Assembly: GCA_963781035.1 (NCBI GenBank)
Contig: CAWAEN010000009.1
Location: 558,001-622,000 of the forward strand
Direction: 5' to 3'
Source of the DNA: SZUA-35 sp963781035
Lineage (GTDB): Bacteria; Actinomycetota; Acidimicrobiia; Acidimicrobiales; SZUA-35
DNA: 64,000 bases
Position numbers and translations under genes: made by a program. How positions within the stretch are numbered: the stretch's first letter is position 1; each line of letters starts with the position of its first letter. Under the pieces are notes generated by a model that searched no databases, was not told where the DNA came from, and saw only the letters and a list, made by a program, of their open reading frames with translations. Below, one piece after another: positions 25,432 to 34,169 of this stretch.

Positions 25432-26461
25432 ATGACCCGAACCATCCTCGTGACCGGCGGCGCCGGCTACATCGGAAGCCACACCGTCCTCCTCCTGCTC
25501 GAGCAGGGGCACGAGGTCGTCGTGGTCGATGACCTGTCGAACAGCTCGGAGAAGTCCATCGAGGCGGTGCAACGACTGACCGAGCGGAACGTCTCCTTCA
25601 TCGAGGCGGATCTCACCGACCCGACCGTGCTCGACCCGGTGTTCGCGGCGCATCCGATCGAGGCTGTCATCCACTTCGCGGGCCTCAAGGCCGTCGGCGA
25701 GTCGGTCGAGAAGCCCCTGCGCTACTACCAGGTCAATCTGGGATCGACCATGAACCTGCTCGACGCCATGATGCGACACGACGTGTGGGACTTCGTCTTC
25801 TCGAGCTCGGCCACCGTCTATGGAGACCCGGAGATCCTCCCGATCCCCGAAGGCGCAGCGACCGGTCCGACCAATCCGTACGGTCGAACCAAGCTGATGG
25901 TCGAGGACATCTGCCGAGATCTGGCCGCATCCGATCCGAGGTGGAGGATCAGCCTGCTCCGGTACTTCAACCCGGTCGGCGCCCACGCCAGCGGCGACAT
26001 CGGCGAAGATCCGGCTGGGCCAGCCGAACAACCTCGTCCCGTTCGTCATGCAGGTGGCCGTCGGACGCCGGGAGAAGCTCCGTATCTACGGCGACGACTA
26101 CGACACGCCCGACGGCACCGGGGTCCGCGACTACATCCATGTCGTCGACCTGGCTCTCGGCCACCTCGCCGCACTCGATCACATCGAGGCCGGTTGCGAA
26201 GAGATCAACCTCGGCACCGGCACCGGCGCCTCGGTGCTCGACATCGTGCACGCAACAGAACGCATCAGCGGCAAGCCGGTCCCCTACGAGATCGTCGGTC
26301 GTCGAGCGGGCGACATCGCGACCTCCCTGGCCGACCCGCACAAGGCCAACGAGAAGCTCGAGTGGCGGGCCGACCGCAATCTCGACGTGATGATCAGCGA
26401 CTCCTGGCGGTGGCAGTCGAAACATCCGCACGGGTTCGAAGGAGAACCGGGCGAGAGCTGA
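25432..26461 (+). CDS. galE: UDP-glucose 4-epimerase, one frameshift
   Basis: Interconverts UDP-glucose and UDP-galactose. TILVTGGAGYIGSHTVLLLL is the NAD-binding GxxGxxG, VFSSSATVYGDPE gives the catalytic Ser and NPYGRTKLMVEDI the Tyr-x3-Lys pair; LRYFNPVGAHASGDIGEDP is the sugar-binding region. The frame changes near 26010 and resumes with PNNLVPFVMQVAVGRREKL and VRDYIHVVDLALGHLAAL to the end. ATG 25432 is preceded by GGAGAAG. Length after repair is about 343 residues, normal for GalE. Confidence 0.9.
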
Positions 26462-26481
26462 GTCCGGGAGCGATCGCCCGA

Positions 26482-27378
26482 TCAGCCGATGGCGAGCGCA
26501 TCCTCGCGGGTTCCGAGTGACGCCTGGGCGCCTCGTCTGGTGACAGCAACGGCGGCAACTCGGGCCGCCCATCTGGCCGCGTCCAAGACCGACGAGCCGG
26601 CGGCGAGACCATCGGCGAGACCACCGCAGAACGCGTCGCCGGCGGCAGTCGTGTCGACGACCGCCACCGATACGACGGGAACGACCTCGACCGTCGATCC
26701 CTCGACGACCAGCGCGCCGTCGCCCCCGAGCGTCACCACGACCGCATCGACGGAGCTGAGCAGCCGGGCCTGGTCGACGAGATCATCGATGGACTGGCCA
26801 CGTTCGGCCCCGACCAGCATGGCGAGCTCACCCTGATTGGGCACCACGACCGAGGACAGGGCGAGGACTCGCTCGAGATCTTCGGAGTGACCTCGGGCCG
26901 GAGCGGGGTTCAGGATCAGCCGGCCGGGTGAACCGGCGACGGCGGCGATCGCGGGCAATGGCACCTCGAACTGGGCGAGGAGCACAGACGGCGTTGTTGC
27001 CACCAGCGCCCGCTCGACGTCCTCGGCAGACAGACGAGCGTTGGCGCCGGGACTCACGGTGATCGAGTTCTCTCCGTCGGCGGACACCGCGATCATCGCC
27101 AGGCCGGACGGCACGTCGGCCAGCACGCGCCCGGCGAACGCGACACCGGCACCATCGAGCGATGCGAGCAACTGCTCACCGGCTGCGTCGGCGCCGACGC
27201 AGCCAACGAAGGCCACCGAACGCCCGAGCCTGGCCGCGGCAACAGCCTGGTTGGCACCCTTGCCTCCGGGCGACCACAAGGCGTCGCCGCCGAGCACGGT
27301 CTCGCCCGGCAGCGCCAGATGCTCGACCGGTACCGAGACGTCGAGGTTCGCACTCCCGATGACCAGGATCTCGCTCAT
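26482..27378 (-). CDS. rbsK: Ribokinase (PfkB family)
   Basis: A 298-residue sugar kinase. SPGGKGANQAVAAARLG near residues 36-52 is the PfkB N-terminal signature, and DTTAAGDAFCGGLADGL near residues 241-257 is the C-terminal signature with the catalytic Asp and anion hole (GAGD-like AAGD). ILNPAPA and PNQGELAMLVG are the ribokinase substrate and ATP segments. It is the last gene of a minus-strand run TlpA-DUF3039-rbsK with gaps of 15 and 22 nt. No ribose transporter is next to it. Confidence 0.88.
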   Translation of the reverse strand: MSEILVIGSANLDVSVPVEHLALPGETVLGGDALWSPGGKGANQAVAAARLGRSVAFVGCVGADAAGEQLLASLDGAGVAFAGRVLADVPSGLAMIAVSADGENSITVSPGANARLSAEDVERALVATTPSVLLAQFEVPLPAIAAVAGSPGRLILNPAPARGHSEDLERVLALSSVVVPNQGELAMLVGAERGQSIDDLVDQARLLSSVDAVVVTLGGDGALVVEGSTVEVVPVVSVAVVDTTAAGDAFCGGLADGLAAGSSVLDAARWAARVAAVAVTRRGAQASLGTREDALAIG

Positions 27379-27400
27379 CCGAGTCGCCCCGTTCGTGCCA

Positions 27401-27628
27401 TCACTTCAAGGCGTCGAAGATCTCTTTGCATTCCGGGCAGATCGGGAACTTCTCCGGGTCCCGGCTTGGTACCCATTTCTTGCCGCACAGTGCTTCGAGC
27501 GGGGTCCCCTCGATCGCGCTCGGCATGATGGACTTCTTCTTCACATAGTGCGAGAAGCGGTCATGGTCACCAGGGTCGCTGAGCGACGTGTCGACGACGT
27601 CATCGAGAAGGGTGTCGGTATCAGACAT
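27401..27628 (-). CDS. DUF3039 zinc-ribbon-like protein
   Basis: This 75-residue protein contains HYVKKKSIMPSAIEGTPLEA, LCGKKWVPSRDPEKFPICPE and CKEIFDAL, the DUF3039 pattern found almost only in actinobacteria, with a Cys and a CPEC pair that could bind zinc. ATG 27628 (MSDTDTLLDDV) is preferred over two nearby upstream ATGs. Function is unknown. It is in a tight operon with the TlpA-like gene and rbsK. Confidence 0.85.
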   Translation of the reverse strand: MSDTDTLLDDVVDTSLSDPGDHDRFSHYVKKKSIMPSAIEGTPLEALCGKKWVPSRDPEKFPICPECKEIFDALK

Positions 27629-27643
27629 GGCCATCATCTTGGC

Positions 27644-28444
27644 TCAACCGGTCGCCGTCGCCAACCACAGCTGCTCGATGATGTCAGGAGGGATCTCACC
27701 GGCCGACCTGGTGACGACCTGGTGATCAGCGTTCAGATAGACCGAGAAGGGGAACCCACCGGCGCCGAAGGCCAGCAGAGCGTCGAATTCTTCGGAGTCG
27801 CGAATGATCGGACCACGCCATCCCTCGTCCTGGAGCCAGGTCTGAGGCGGATAGTTCTCGTCGTCCTGGCGTACCGCAGTGGACACGATCACGAGCTCCA
27901 TCCCGTCCGGCAACGCCCCGGACTCGATGAGGTCCAGCACTGCAGGGACCTCCCGCTGGCAGTGCGGACACCAGTGAGCCACGAACATGACGACCCGAGG
28001 GGTTCCGTCAGCCACGATCTCGACCGGCGAACCTGCGAAGTCGGTACCGGAGATCTCCGGCGCCGTCTGGCCGATGGCGGGGTCGTTGTCCGGTTCGGTC
28101 ACCGGGATCTGCGATGGCATGCGGTCGAGCGGCTGCCCGGTGACAGCGATCGCTGCGGTCTGATCACCCAGTGGCGGGAACGGCGCCAGATCCTCCGAGG
28201 TCGAGGTGGTCGTGCCATCGATGGCGCCGCTGTCCTCGGTGGCGGGAGCGGTGCTGTCGCCGGCGGTGCTTTCGTCGGCGACCGGTGCCGTGGTGACGCT
28301 GTCGTCGGTGACCGGTGCCGTGGTCTCGGAGCCGGTGTCGGCAGGAATGGCAGCATCGGCCGTCGGCTCGGAGGAACAGCCTGCTGCGATCATGGCGACG
28401 ACGATGACGAGGCCGCACGAACGGGCCGAGCTGCGAGGGGACAT
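27644..28444 (-). CDS. TlpA/ResA-like thioredoxin-fold lipoprotein
   Basis: 266 residues. The signal LVIVVAMIAAGC ends in a lipobox Cys, so Lgt should acylate it. A Thr/Ser/Asp-rich spacer of about 70 residues precedes the thioredoxin fold: IGQTAPEISGTDFAGSPVEI, VVMFVAHWCPHCQREVPAVL with the redox WCPHC, and GAGGFPFSVYLNADHQV containing the cis-Pro region. It is expected outside the membrane as a disulfide reductase or oxidase. ATG 28444 has CACGAT 6 nt upstream. It is divergent from the peroxiredoxin gene at 28525. Confidence 0.85.
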   Translation of the reverse strand: MSPRSSARSCGLVIVVAMIAAGCSSEPTADAAIPADTGSETTAPVTDDSVTTAPVADESTAGDSTAPATEDSGAIDGTTTSTSEDLAPFPPLGDQTAAIAVTGQPLDRMPSQIPVTEPDNDPAIGQTAPEISGTDFAGSPVEIVADGTPRVVMFVAHWCPHCQREVPAVLDLIESGALPDGMELVIVSTAVRQDDENYPPQTWLQDEGWRGPIIRDSEEFDALLAFGAGGFPFSVYLNADHQVVTRSAGEIPPDIIEQLWLATATG

Positions 28445-28485
28445 CGATCCATCGTGACACGCCGGAGTGAATGAGACGGGGCAGC

Positions 28486-28491
28486 TACGAT
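28486..28491 (+). promoter_or_regulatory. -10 element TACGAT of the peroxiredoxin gene
   Basis: TACGAT is placed 33 nt before ATG 28525 and is followed by a GCAGGAGA ribosome binding site, so this transcript has a short leader, unlike the leaderless genes. Confidence 0.45.
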
Positions 28492-28524
28492 GCGTCTCGA
28501 CCTTTCGAACGCAGGAGACCACTC

Positions 28525-28986
28525 ATGCTGGACACCGGCATCCCCGCACCACCGTTCACCGCTCCGGACCAGGATGGAAGCACCTTCGACCTGTCGGCCG
28601 AGCGAGGACACTGGTTGCTGCTCTGGTGGTATCCGAAGGCGGCCACTCCCGGTTGAACGCTGCAAGGACAGGGCTTGCGTGATCAGGCCCAGATGTACGC
28701 TGACGCCGACTGCCGCGTGGTCGGCATCTCGTTCGACACCCCCGAGGACAACTCCGCGTTTCGGTCAGCCCAGAGCTTTCCGTTCGACCTGTTGTCCGAC
28801 ATCGATCGATCCATCGGGAGCAGCTACGGCGTGCTCCGCCAGCCGGATGACCCGTTCGCCGACTATCCGCAACGCATCAGCTACCTGATCGATCCCGAGG
28901 GGATCATCGCCAAGAGCTACGAGGTCGATGATCCGAGCGGTCACGCCGCCGAGGTGCTCGCCGACCTCGCCGCGCTGAAGTCCTGA
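28525..28986 (+). CDS. Bcp/PrxQ-type peroxiredoxin with in-frame UGA: probable selenoprotein
   Basis: Reduces peroxides with a thiol or selenol. ATG 28525 follows GCAGGAGA. The frame runs WLLLWWYPKAATPG, then TGA at 28654-28656, then without any shift TLQGQGLRDQAQMYADADCR and on to a stop at 28984, giving 153 residues with residue 44 as the UGA. Peroxiredoxins of this family read TPGCT here, the Cys being the peroxidatic residue, so TPGUT is predicted. The second Cys position of Bcp (five residues later) is Gly, so it would be a one-Cys type. A small hairpin follows the UGA. A TGC-to-TGA sequencing error is the alternative. Confidence 0.75.
28657..28681 (+). promoter_or_regulatory. Candidate SECIS hairpin just after the in-frame UGA
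   Basis: CGC then a bulged T then GCAAG (28658-28666) pairs with CTTGCGTG (28674-28681) around the 7-nt loop GACAGGG. The single bulged U in the 5' strand and a G at the first loop position resemble bacterial SECIS elements read by SelB. The loop begins about 10 nt after the UGA, shorter than the usual 16 or more, so a fold program and covariation are needed. Confidence 0.4.
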
Positions 28987-29007
28987 CGCCGGGTCGGCTG
29001 AACCAAC

Positions 29008-29100
29008 TCAGAGCGGAGGTCCCGGAGCGATCGTGTCAGAGCGGAGGTCCCGGAGCGATCGTGTCAGAGCGGAGGTCCCGGAGCGATCGTGTCAGAGCGG
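29008..29100. repeat. 28-bp tandem repeat, 3.3 copies
   Basis: Three identical 28-nt units occupy 29008-29035, 29036-29063 and 29064-29091, with a 9-nt partial unit to 29100. The unit begins TCAGAGCGGAGGTCCCGGAG and ends CGATCGTG. The partial fourth copy contains the last codons and stop of the cyclo-ligase gene. The array fills the gap between two convergent genes. Confidence 0.95.
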
Positions 29101-29652
29101 CAGGGGGACCACACCGATCTCGGTGGCGAGATGGGTCATCGGGATGTCGAAGGTGTCGACGGGGATGTGGTCGACGATGAACCCGTCACTCACGCCGACC
29201 CGGGCGACCGATGGTGCGAGGCGGGCGAGGAACCTGTCGTAGTAGCCGGCTCCGAAACCCAGCCGCCCGCCGTGGCGATCGAAGGCCAGTCCGGGAACGA
29301 GCACCACATCGATTTCGCTGTCGAGAATCGCAGGCGCTCCGATCACGGGTTGCTCGTAGCCGAACCGATGCCGTTCACGTGGGCCACGCCCATCGTGCAC
29401 GGTGAGGTCGCGACCGTGAACCGGTGTGCGCGTGATGGCGAGTCGACGAGCGGGTACGTCGTCGAACAACGATCGGAGATCGGGTTCGCCAGGCATCGGA
29501 TCGAATGAAACCACCCATGCGCCGGTTCGCGTCGCGAGGAAGCGCCGGATGCCGGCACACAACCGACGGTGATCGACGGTGAGGTCTGACCGGTTGCGCT
29601 GAGCCTGCAACCGCAGACGCTTCTTGGCGGCAGCGATGTCGTCGGAATCCAC
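29092..29652 (-). CDS. 5-formyltetrahydrofolate cyclo-ligase
   Basis: The 186-residue protein converts 5-formyl-THF to 5,10-methenyl-THF using ATP. GGRLGFGAGYYDRFLARL near residues 129-146 is the family signature (Mg-ATP loop), with AAAKKRLRLQAQRNR at the N-terminus and IDVVLVPGLAFDRHG before it. GTG 29652 is preceded by TAGGAT at 29662-29667, nine nt upstream. The stop codon lies in the partial copy of the 28-bp tandem repeat, which suggests the array arose by duplication from the gene's own 3' end. Confidence 0.9.
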   Translation of the reverse strand: MDSDDIAAAKKRLRLQAQRNRSDLTVDHRRLCAGIRRFLATRTGAWVVSFDPMPGEPDLRSLFDDVPARRLAITRTPVHGRDLTVHDGRGPRERHRFGYEQPVIGAPAILDSEIDVVLVPGLAFDRHGGRLGFGAGYYDRFLARLAPSVARVGVSDGFIVDHIPVDTFDIPMTHLATEIGVVPLPL

Positions 29653-29661
29653 TGACGATCG

Positions 29662-29667
29662 ATCCTA
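29662..29667 (-). promoter_or_regulatory. -10 element TAGGAT of the cyclo-ligase gene
   Basis: The hexamer ends 9 nt before GTG 29652; no Shine-Dalgarno is visible. Confidence 0.4.
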
Positions 29668-29833
29668 GTCACGAGACCCGGCGGGGGGCTTTTGTCGGTC
29701 ATTTGCGACAGGAGGTGATACCCCTACCACCAGCAGTGAGGACGACCTGGGTCAAACCACCCTGAACACCCAACCAGCACCGAGAATTCGCTAGACATCG
29801 GTTGACGCAGTCCCGCTGCGCGCCGCCCCGCCG

Positions 29834-30804
29834 ATGACAGATCTTCTTCTCGCCCTCCGCTCTCCTCGCCTCGGTCTCGCCATCGCGCTCTCGACCCTGA
29901 CAGCTCTGGTCGTCGCGGGCCCCATCGGCTATCAGGCGATGAATGCACGAAGCCAGCAGGTCGCGCTCGACAGTGCGCTTCCCGTGTCGTCGATGCCGTC
30001 CCCCGTCGAGGAGGATCCAGAGGCATCTGTCTCGCTGGTCGATCAGCCGACCACCACGGTCGAGACGTGGGCCGAGGCCGCCGGACCCACTGCGACCGCG
30101 CCGACCCAGCCACCGCCGACACCGAGACCGCCGGCACCGACATCACCACCATCGGTCGCTCCATCGGTCGCACCGCCGAGCACGGGCCCCGGACCCACGC
30201 CTCCGACGGTGCAGCGGCCGACGACCATCGAAACCTCGAGGTCGACGACATCGATCACGTCACCGACCACCCCGTCCGGCCCGACGGTCACCGATCCCCT
30301 GATCACCAGCACGACCATCAGCTCGGCACCTGTCACTCCCCCGCCGCCGACGACGAGCACGCCGTCGACAACCGTCGTGTGCGCCCCCACGCCGACGAAC
30401 ACTGCTGACCGCTCGTCGACCACCGATCTGTGTCCCGAGACCACGACCGCCGTCACACCGTCGACCACGGTTGCCGGGACCTCCAGCACCGAGGGCACCA
30501 CGGACACGACCGATGGCAGCAGCGCCAACGTCATCGGCGGCACGGTGCCTGACGACACAGGCACCACCACAACTCCGCCGACCACAGCACCCCCGACCAC
30601 AACACCCCCGACCACAACACCCCCGACCACAACACCCCCGACCACAACACCCCCGACCACGACACCACGCCGACCGTGCCCGTCGAGGAGTCCGCCGGTG
30701 TCACAGACGATGACCCAGCCCCGGTCGAGGACCTCGAGGAACCGGCCGACGAGCCAGCTCCCGTCGACGCGACGCCGCCGGCATCAGACGACATCACGGC
30801 CTGA
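29834..30804 (+). CDS. Membrane-anchored Thr/Pro-rich low-complexity protein, one frameshift
   Basis: An N-terminal span (PRLGLAIALSTLTALVVAGP) is followed by about 230 residues very rich in Thr, Pro and Ser with two isolated Cys residues, then repeats of TTTPP encoded at 30581-30670. After the repeats one indel moves the frame; the alternative frame gives an acidic tail with EESAGVTDDDPAPVEDLEE and ends at TGA 30804. It looks like an extracytoplasmic stalk or wall-spanning protein, possibly glycosylated on Thr. It ends 47 nt before the CHASE kinase. No enzymatic domain is visible. Confidence 0.55.
30581..30670 (+). repeat. 15-bp tandem repeat encoding TTTPP/TTTPT
   Basis: Six consecutive 15-nt units of the form ACCACAACACCCCCG run from 30581 to 30670; units two to five are identical and the first and last differ by one to a few bases. 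The array keeps the reading frame, so copy-number change would alter length without disrupting the protein. Confidence 0.9.
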
Positions 30805-30851
30805 TCGAGTCGACCCGCTCATACCACTGCACCGGCTGACGAAGCTGCGGT

Positions 30852-33080
30852 GTGGTCTCGACTCTTCCGTCACGCGTCCAAAGTGCGTTCCGAGCGCTCG
30901 GACGACGGCGGATCGCCGGGCTGTCGTTTCTGTTGTTGCTGACCGTCGGCGCCAGCGTGTCGCTCTGGCGGACGGCGTCGAGAACCGAGGCCGCAGAGGC
31001 GACCGATCACACTGACGTCGTCGCCACGGCGTTGAGTCGGCGCGTCGCTGCCTACGACGAGGTGTTGTACGGCCTCCGCGGCGCCGTCGTCTCCGGGCTG
31101 GACAGTGGAGACCCGACCCGCGCCTTCGGCCACGACGAGTTCGACGCCTACATGCGATCACTCGATCTCGAGCGGCGCTACCCCGGCGCTCAGGTTGTCG
31201 GGATCGCTCCGCTCGTCGATCGCTCGGACCTCTCCACCTTCGTCAACGACATCACCGCAAGCGAGGTCGATGCCGGCGGGCAGTACCCGACCTTCGAGAT
31301 CTACCCCGAAACCTCTGACGACCTCCTCCTCCCGATCTCCTATGTCCACCCGATCATCGGAAACGAGAACGCGTACGGTCTCGACTTCTACAGCGAGGAG
31401 ATCCGTCGCAACGCAGCGGATCAAGCGCGGGACACCGGCCTTCCTTCGGCGACCGAACCGGTCACGCTGGTTCAGGAGACAGAATCCCAGCACGCGTTCC
31501 TCGTCATGGTTCCGCTCTATCGCGGCGGCATCACCCCGTCGACGGTCGAGGAACGCCGAGCAGAGTTCACCGGCGTTGTCTACGCCGCCTTCCGCATGGG
31601 TGATCTCGTCAACGGCGTGGTGAACACCGGATCGAACGACGTGCTCGAGATCTACTCGATGCCGGCCGATGAGCCGCTCGACAGCGACATCGGCAGCCTC
31701 GATCCAGACGCCCTGATCTACAGCCGCTTGACGCGGCTGACGGGTTCGACCGCTGCTCCAGAAGAACGAACCGTGGTCGACATCGACGGCCAACGGTGGA
31801 CCATCGTCGCAACCCGACCGGGGTCCGGCACCCAAGCCGCCGTCGTCTTGCCGTTCATCGTCCTCATCGGCGGTCTGAGTGCCATCGCTCTGCTCCTGGC
31901 CACGATGTCGGCCGGCCTGCGAGCCGAGCAGGCCAACGACGCAAAGTCCGAGTTCCTGTCGCGCATGAGCCACGAACTGCGCACGCCGCTCAACGCCGTC
32001 ATCGGCTTCTCCCAACTCCTCAAGATGGACGAGCCGAGGGCGGCACAACAGGCAAGTCTCGATCAGATCGAGCACGCCGGCCAGCATCTACTCGAGCTCA
32101 TCAACGACGTCCTCGAGATCTCGCGTATCGAGACGGGCTCCATCGAGATCGACCTGACGACCATCCATGTTCGCAGAGTCGCCGGCCACGTGATCGAGCT
32201 CCTGCAACCGGCCGCCGAGGCCGGCGGCATCAAACTCACCCTCCGCGGTGCAGACGCGTGGGTGATCGGCGACGAGCGTGGAATCCGCCAGACGCTGCTC
32301 AACCTCTGCAGCAACGCCATCAAGTACAACCGGCCGGGCGGCACCGCCACGATCTCGATGGCACCGATCAGCTCCACGACCGTGCGCATCTCGGTGATCG
32401 ACACCGGCATCGGCATCTCATCGGACGACATCTCCCGCCTGTTCCAGCCCTTCGACCGCCTGGCCGCTGCCCAGTCGACCATCGAAGGCGTCGGTCTCGG
32501 GCTCGTGCTGACGAAGAAGCTGGTCGAGGAGATGGGCGGCAGCATCGGGGTTCGCTCCACGCTCGGCTCGGGGTCGCGATTCTGGTTCGATCTTCCGATC
32601 GGCGCGAGAACCGGCCCGTCCGAGCTGGACATGCCCGCGCGAAAGCTGACTCCGACGGCGACGACAACGCCCCTCGCCCGATCGGAACGTCGACATGTCC
32701 TTCTCATCGAGGACAACGCAGCCAACCAGATCGTCCTCGAACACGTGGTGTCCGCCCACGATGGGGTCGATCTCCACGTCGCCGCGGACGGCGACACCGC
32801 CATCGAGATTGCAGGCCGACATCGCCTGGACCTCGTTGTCCTCGATCTCACCCTTGCCGACACCTCGTCCGTCGATCTGATCGCACGTGTGCGATCCCTC
32901 CAGACAGAGGAGTTCACCCTGGTCCTGTTGACCAGCGCAGACGTCGACGCAGCGTCCGACGCCGCCCTCGTCCGAGCCGACGCCACGCTGGCGCGACCGC
33001 TCGACATCGCAGCGACTCGGCAAGTGATCGAGCGCCTGCTCGGTCCCGTCTACGCGAGCAGTGGGACAAGAGCGATGTAG
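30852..33080 (+). CDS. CHASE-domain hybrid sensor histidine kinase
   Basis: 742 residues. First span IAGLSFLLLLTVGASVSLW (about 20-40), an extracytoplasmic CHASE sensor (about 60-300, including RYPGAQVVGIAPLV and FEIYPETSDDLLLPISYVHP), second span VVLPFIVLIGGLSAIALLL, then HisKA with SRMSHELRTPLNAVIGFSQL (phospho-His), HATPase with NLCSNAIKYN, DTGIGIS and GLGLVLTKKL, and a C-terminal receiver (LLIEDNAANQ; phospho-Asp in LVVLDLTL). In the receiver the usual Lys is Arg (LARPLD). CHASE domains bind small ligands such as adenine derivatives; the ligand here is unknown. The 3' end overlaps the convergent antiporter by 31 nt. Confidence 0.9.
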   Translation: MVSTLPSRVQSAFRALGRRRIAGLSFLLLLTVGASVSLWRTASRTEAAEATDHTDVVATALSRRVAAYDEVLYGLRGAVVSGLDSGDPTRAFGHDEFDAYMRSLDLERRYPGAQVVGIAPLVDRSDLSTFVNDITASEVDAGGQYPTFEIYPETSDDLLLPISYVHPIIGNENAYGLDFYSEEIRRNAADQARDTGLPSATEPVTLVQETESQHAFLVMVPLYRGGITPSTVEERRAEFTGVVYAAFRMGDLVNGVVNTGSNDVLEIYSMPADEPLDSDIGSLDPDALIYSRLTRLTGSTAAPEERTVVDIDGQRWTIVATRPGSGTQAAVVLPFIVLIGGLSAIALLLATMSAGLRAEQANDAKSEFLSRMSHELRTPLNAVIGFSQLLKMDEPRAAQQASLDQIEHAGQHLLELINDVLEISRIETGSIEIDLTTIHVRRVAGHVIELLQPAAEAGGIKLTLRGADAWVIGDERGIRQTLLNLCSNAIKYNRPGGTATISMAPISSTTVRISVIDTGIGISSDDISRLFQPFDRLAAAQSTIEGVGLGLVLTKKLVEEMGGSIGVRSTLGSGSRFWFDLPIGARTGPSELDMPARKLTPTATTTPLARSERRHVLLIEDNAANQIVLEHVVSAHDGVDLHVAADGDTAIEIAGRHRLDLVVLDLTLADTSSVDLIARVRSLQTEEFTLVLLTSADVDAASDAALVRADATLARPLDIAATRQVIERLLGPVYASSGTRAM

Positions 33081-33997
33081 ACCACGATCAAGAACACGCC
33101 CTCGCCCCGTTTGATCGTGTGTGATGTCCTCATTGCCAGCCACGCCGAGGCGGCAACAACCACTGCGGCAAGGGCACCAACGGTCGTCAGGGTCGTGTTG
33201 TCGATTCCCGGCGCGCCGATCAGCCCGACCACACCGCCGACGCCGAGCGCGTTGAAGAGATTCGATCCGAGCAGATTGCCGACGATGAGATCTGTCTCCC
33301 GTCGTCTGGCGGACTGGATCACGGTGACGAGCTCTGGCAGCGACGTTCCGACCGCAACCATGGTGGCCCCGACAAACGCCTCGGACAACTGGGCCCGGTC
33401 AGCGACCTCGAGCGCCCCCCACAACAGAAGCTGCGCCGCCCCGATCGTTCCGACCAGGCCGACGATCGTCCGCCCGGCCTCGTGGCCGACCCGATGTGCG
33501 GACGGTTCTGCGAGCTCCACGACATCCAATTCGATCGGGTCGTTGGTCGATCCTCGTGTGACCGCGATCAACGCACCGGCCATCGCCAGAATCAGCACGG
33601 CACCTTCGAGACGGCTGATCCCGCCCCCCTGGACGACAACGGCAAAGAGCACGACTGCACCGAGTACGAGCGGTGCTTCTCGCCTCACCGTGCGAGAGAC
33701 AACGGTGAGCGGCACGACGATTGCCCCGAGGCCGAGCAGCAGCGACAGGTTCGCGATGTTCGATCCGATGACGTTGCCGATCGCCACCTCGGGTTCGCCG
33801 CCGGCCGCTGCGATCGCTGACACGATGAGCTCGGGTGCGCTGGTGCCGAATCCGACGATCACCACGCCGACGAGGAGCGGAGAGATGTTCCGGAGCAGCG
33901 CGACACGCGAGGCGCCGAGTACGAATTGATCGGCTGACCACGCAAGCACGATCACGCCGCCGATGATGGCGGTGATGGCAATCAGCACGACGGGCAC
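33050..33997 (-). CDS. Calcium/sodium antiporter (CaCA family)
   Basis: A 315-residue, ten-span exchanger. The two inverted alpha-repeats are VGFGTSAPELIVSAIA and VAVGTSLPELVTVIQS, each with the G-T-S-x-P-E core that coordinates Ca2+; each is followed by GNVIGSNIANLSLLL and GNLLGSNLFNALGVG. It is YrbG-like in length and lacks regulatory domains. Its tail overlaps that of the histidine kinase. A perfect hairpin at 34080-34108 separates it from nrdJ upstream on the same strand. Confidence 0.92.
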   Translation of the reverse strand: MPVVLIAITAIIGGVIVLAWSADQFVLGASRVALLRNISPLLVGVVIVGFGTSAPELIVSAIAAAGGEPEVAIGNVIGSNIANLSLLLGLGAIVVPLTVVSRTVRREAPLVLGAVVLFAVVVQGGGISRLEGAVLILAMAGALIAVTRGSTNDPIELDVVELAEPSAHRVGHEAGRTIVGLVGTIGAAQLLLWGALEVADRAQLSEAFVGATMVAVGTSLPELVTVIQSARRRETDLIVGNLLGSNLFNALGVGGVVGLIGAPGIDNTTLTTVGALAAVVVAASAWLAMRTSHTIKRGEGVFLIVVYIALVPLLA

Positions 33998-34079
33998 GAA
34001 GTGAGGGATCGGCGGATCTTGCCGGACACGGGGGACGCTCCTTGGATGGCCCCGATGGCCGCTCGCCCTCGGGTACGCC

Positions 34080-34108
34080 AGAACCCGTCGCCGGAAGCGA
34101 CGGGTTCT
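34080..34108 (-). terminator. 12-bp perfect hairpin after nrdJ
   Basis: AGAACCCGTCGC (34080-34091) and GCGACGGGTTCT (34097-34108) flank CGGAA. It lies 60 nt downstream of the nrdJ stop on the minus strand and probably terminates that transcript. No U-run follows. Confidence 0.6.
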
Positions 34109-34169
34109 CCGCGTGTTCGATGCAACTGGACAGATGCAGTTCGCACTGGCGGTTCAGCGCGAACTCACA

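Noticed and set aside
28668..28690. Alternative hairpin GGGC/GCCC after the UGA as the SECIS
   Set aside because: Only 4 bp with a 12-nt loop lacking a G at its start; the bulged-U hairpin at 28658-28681 is the better candidate, though its loop is close to the UGA.
29008..29100. CRISPR array
   Set aside because: The 28-bp units are directly adjacent with no spacers and there are no cas genes.
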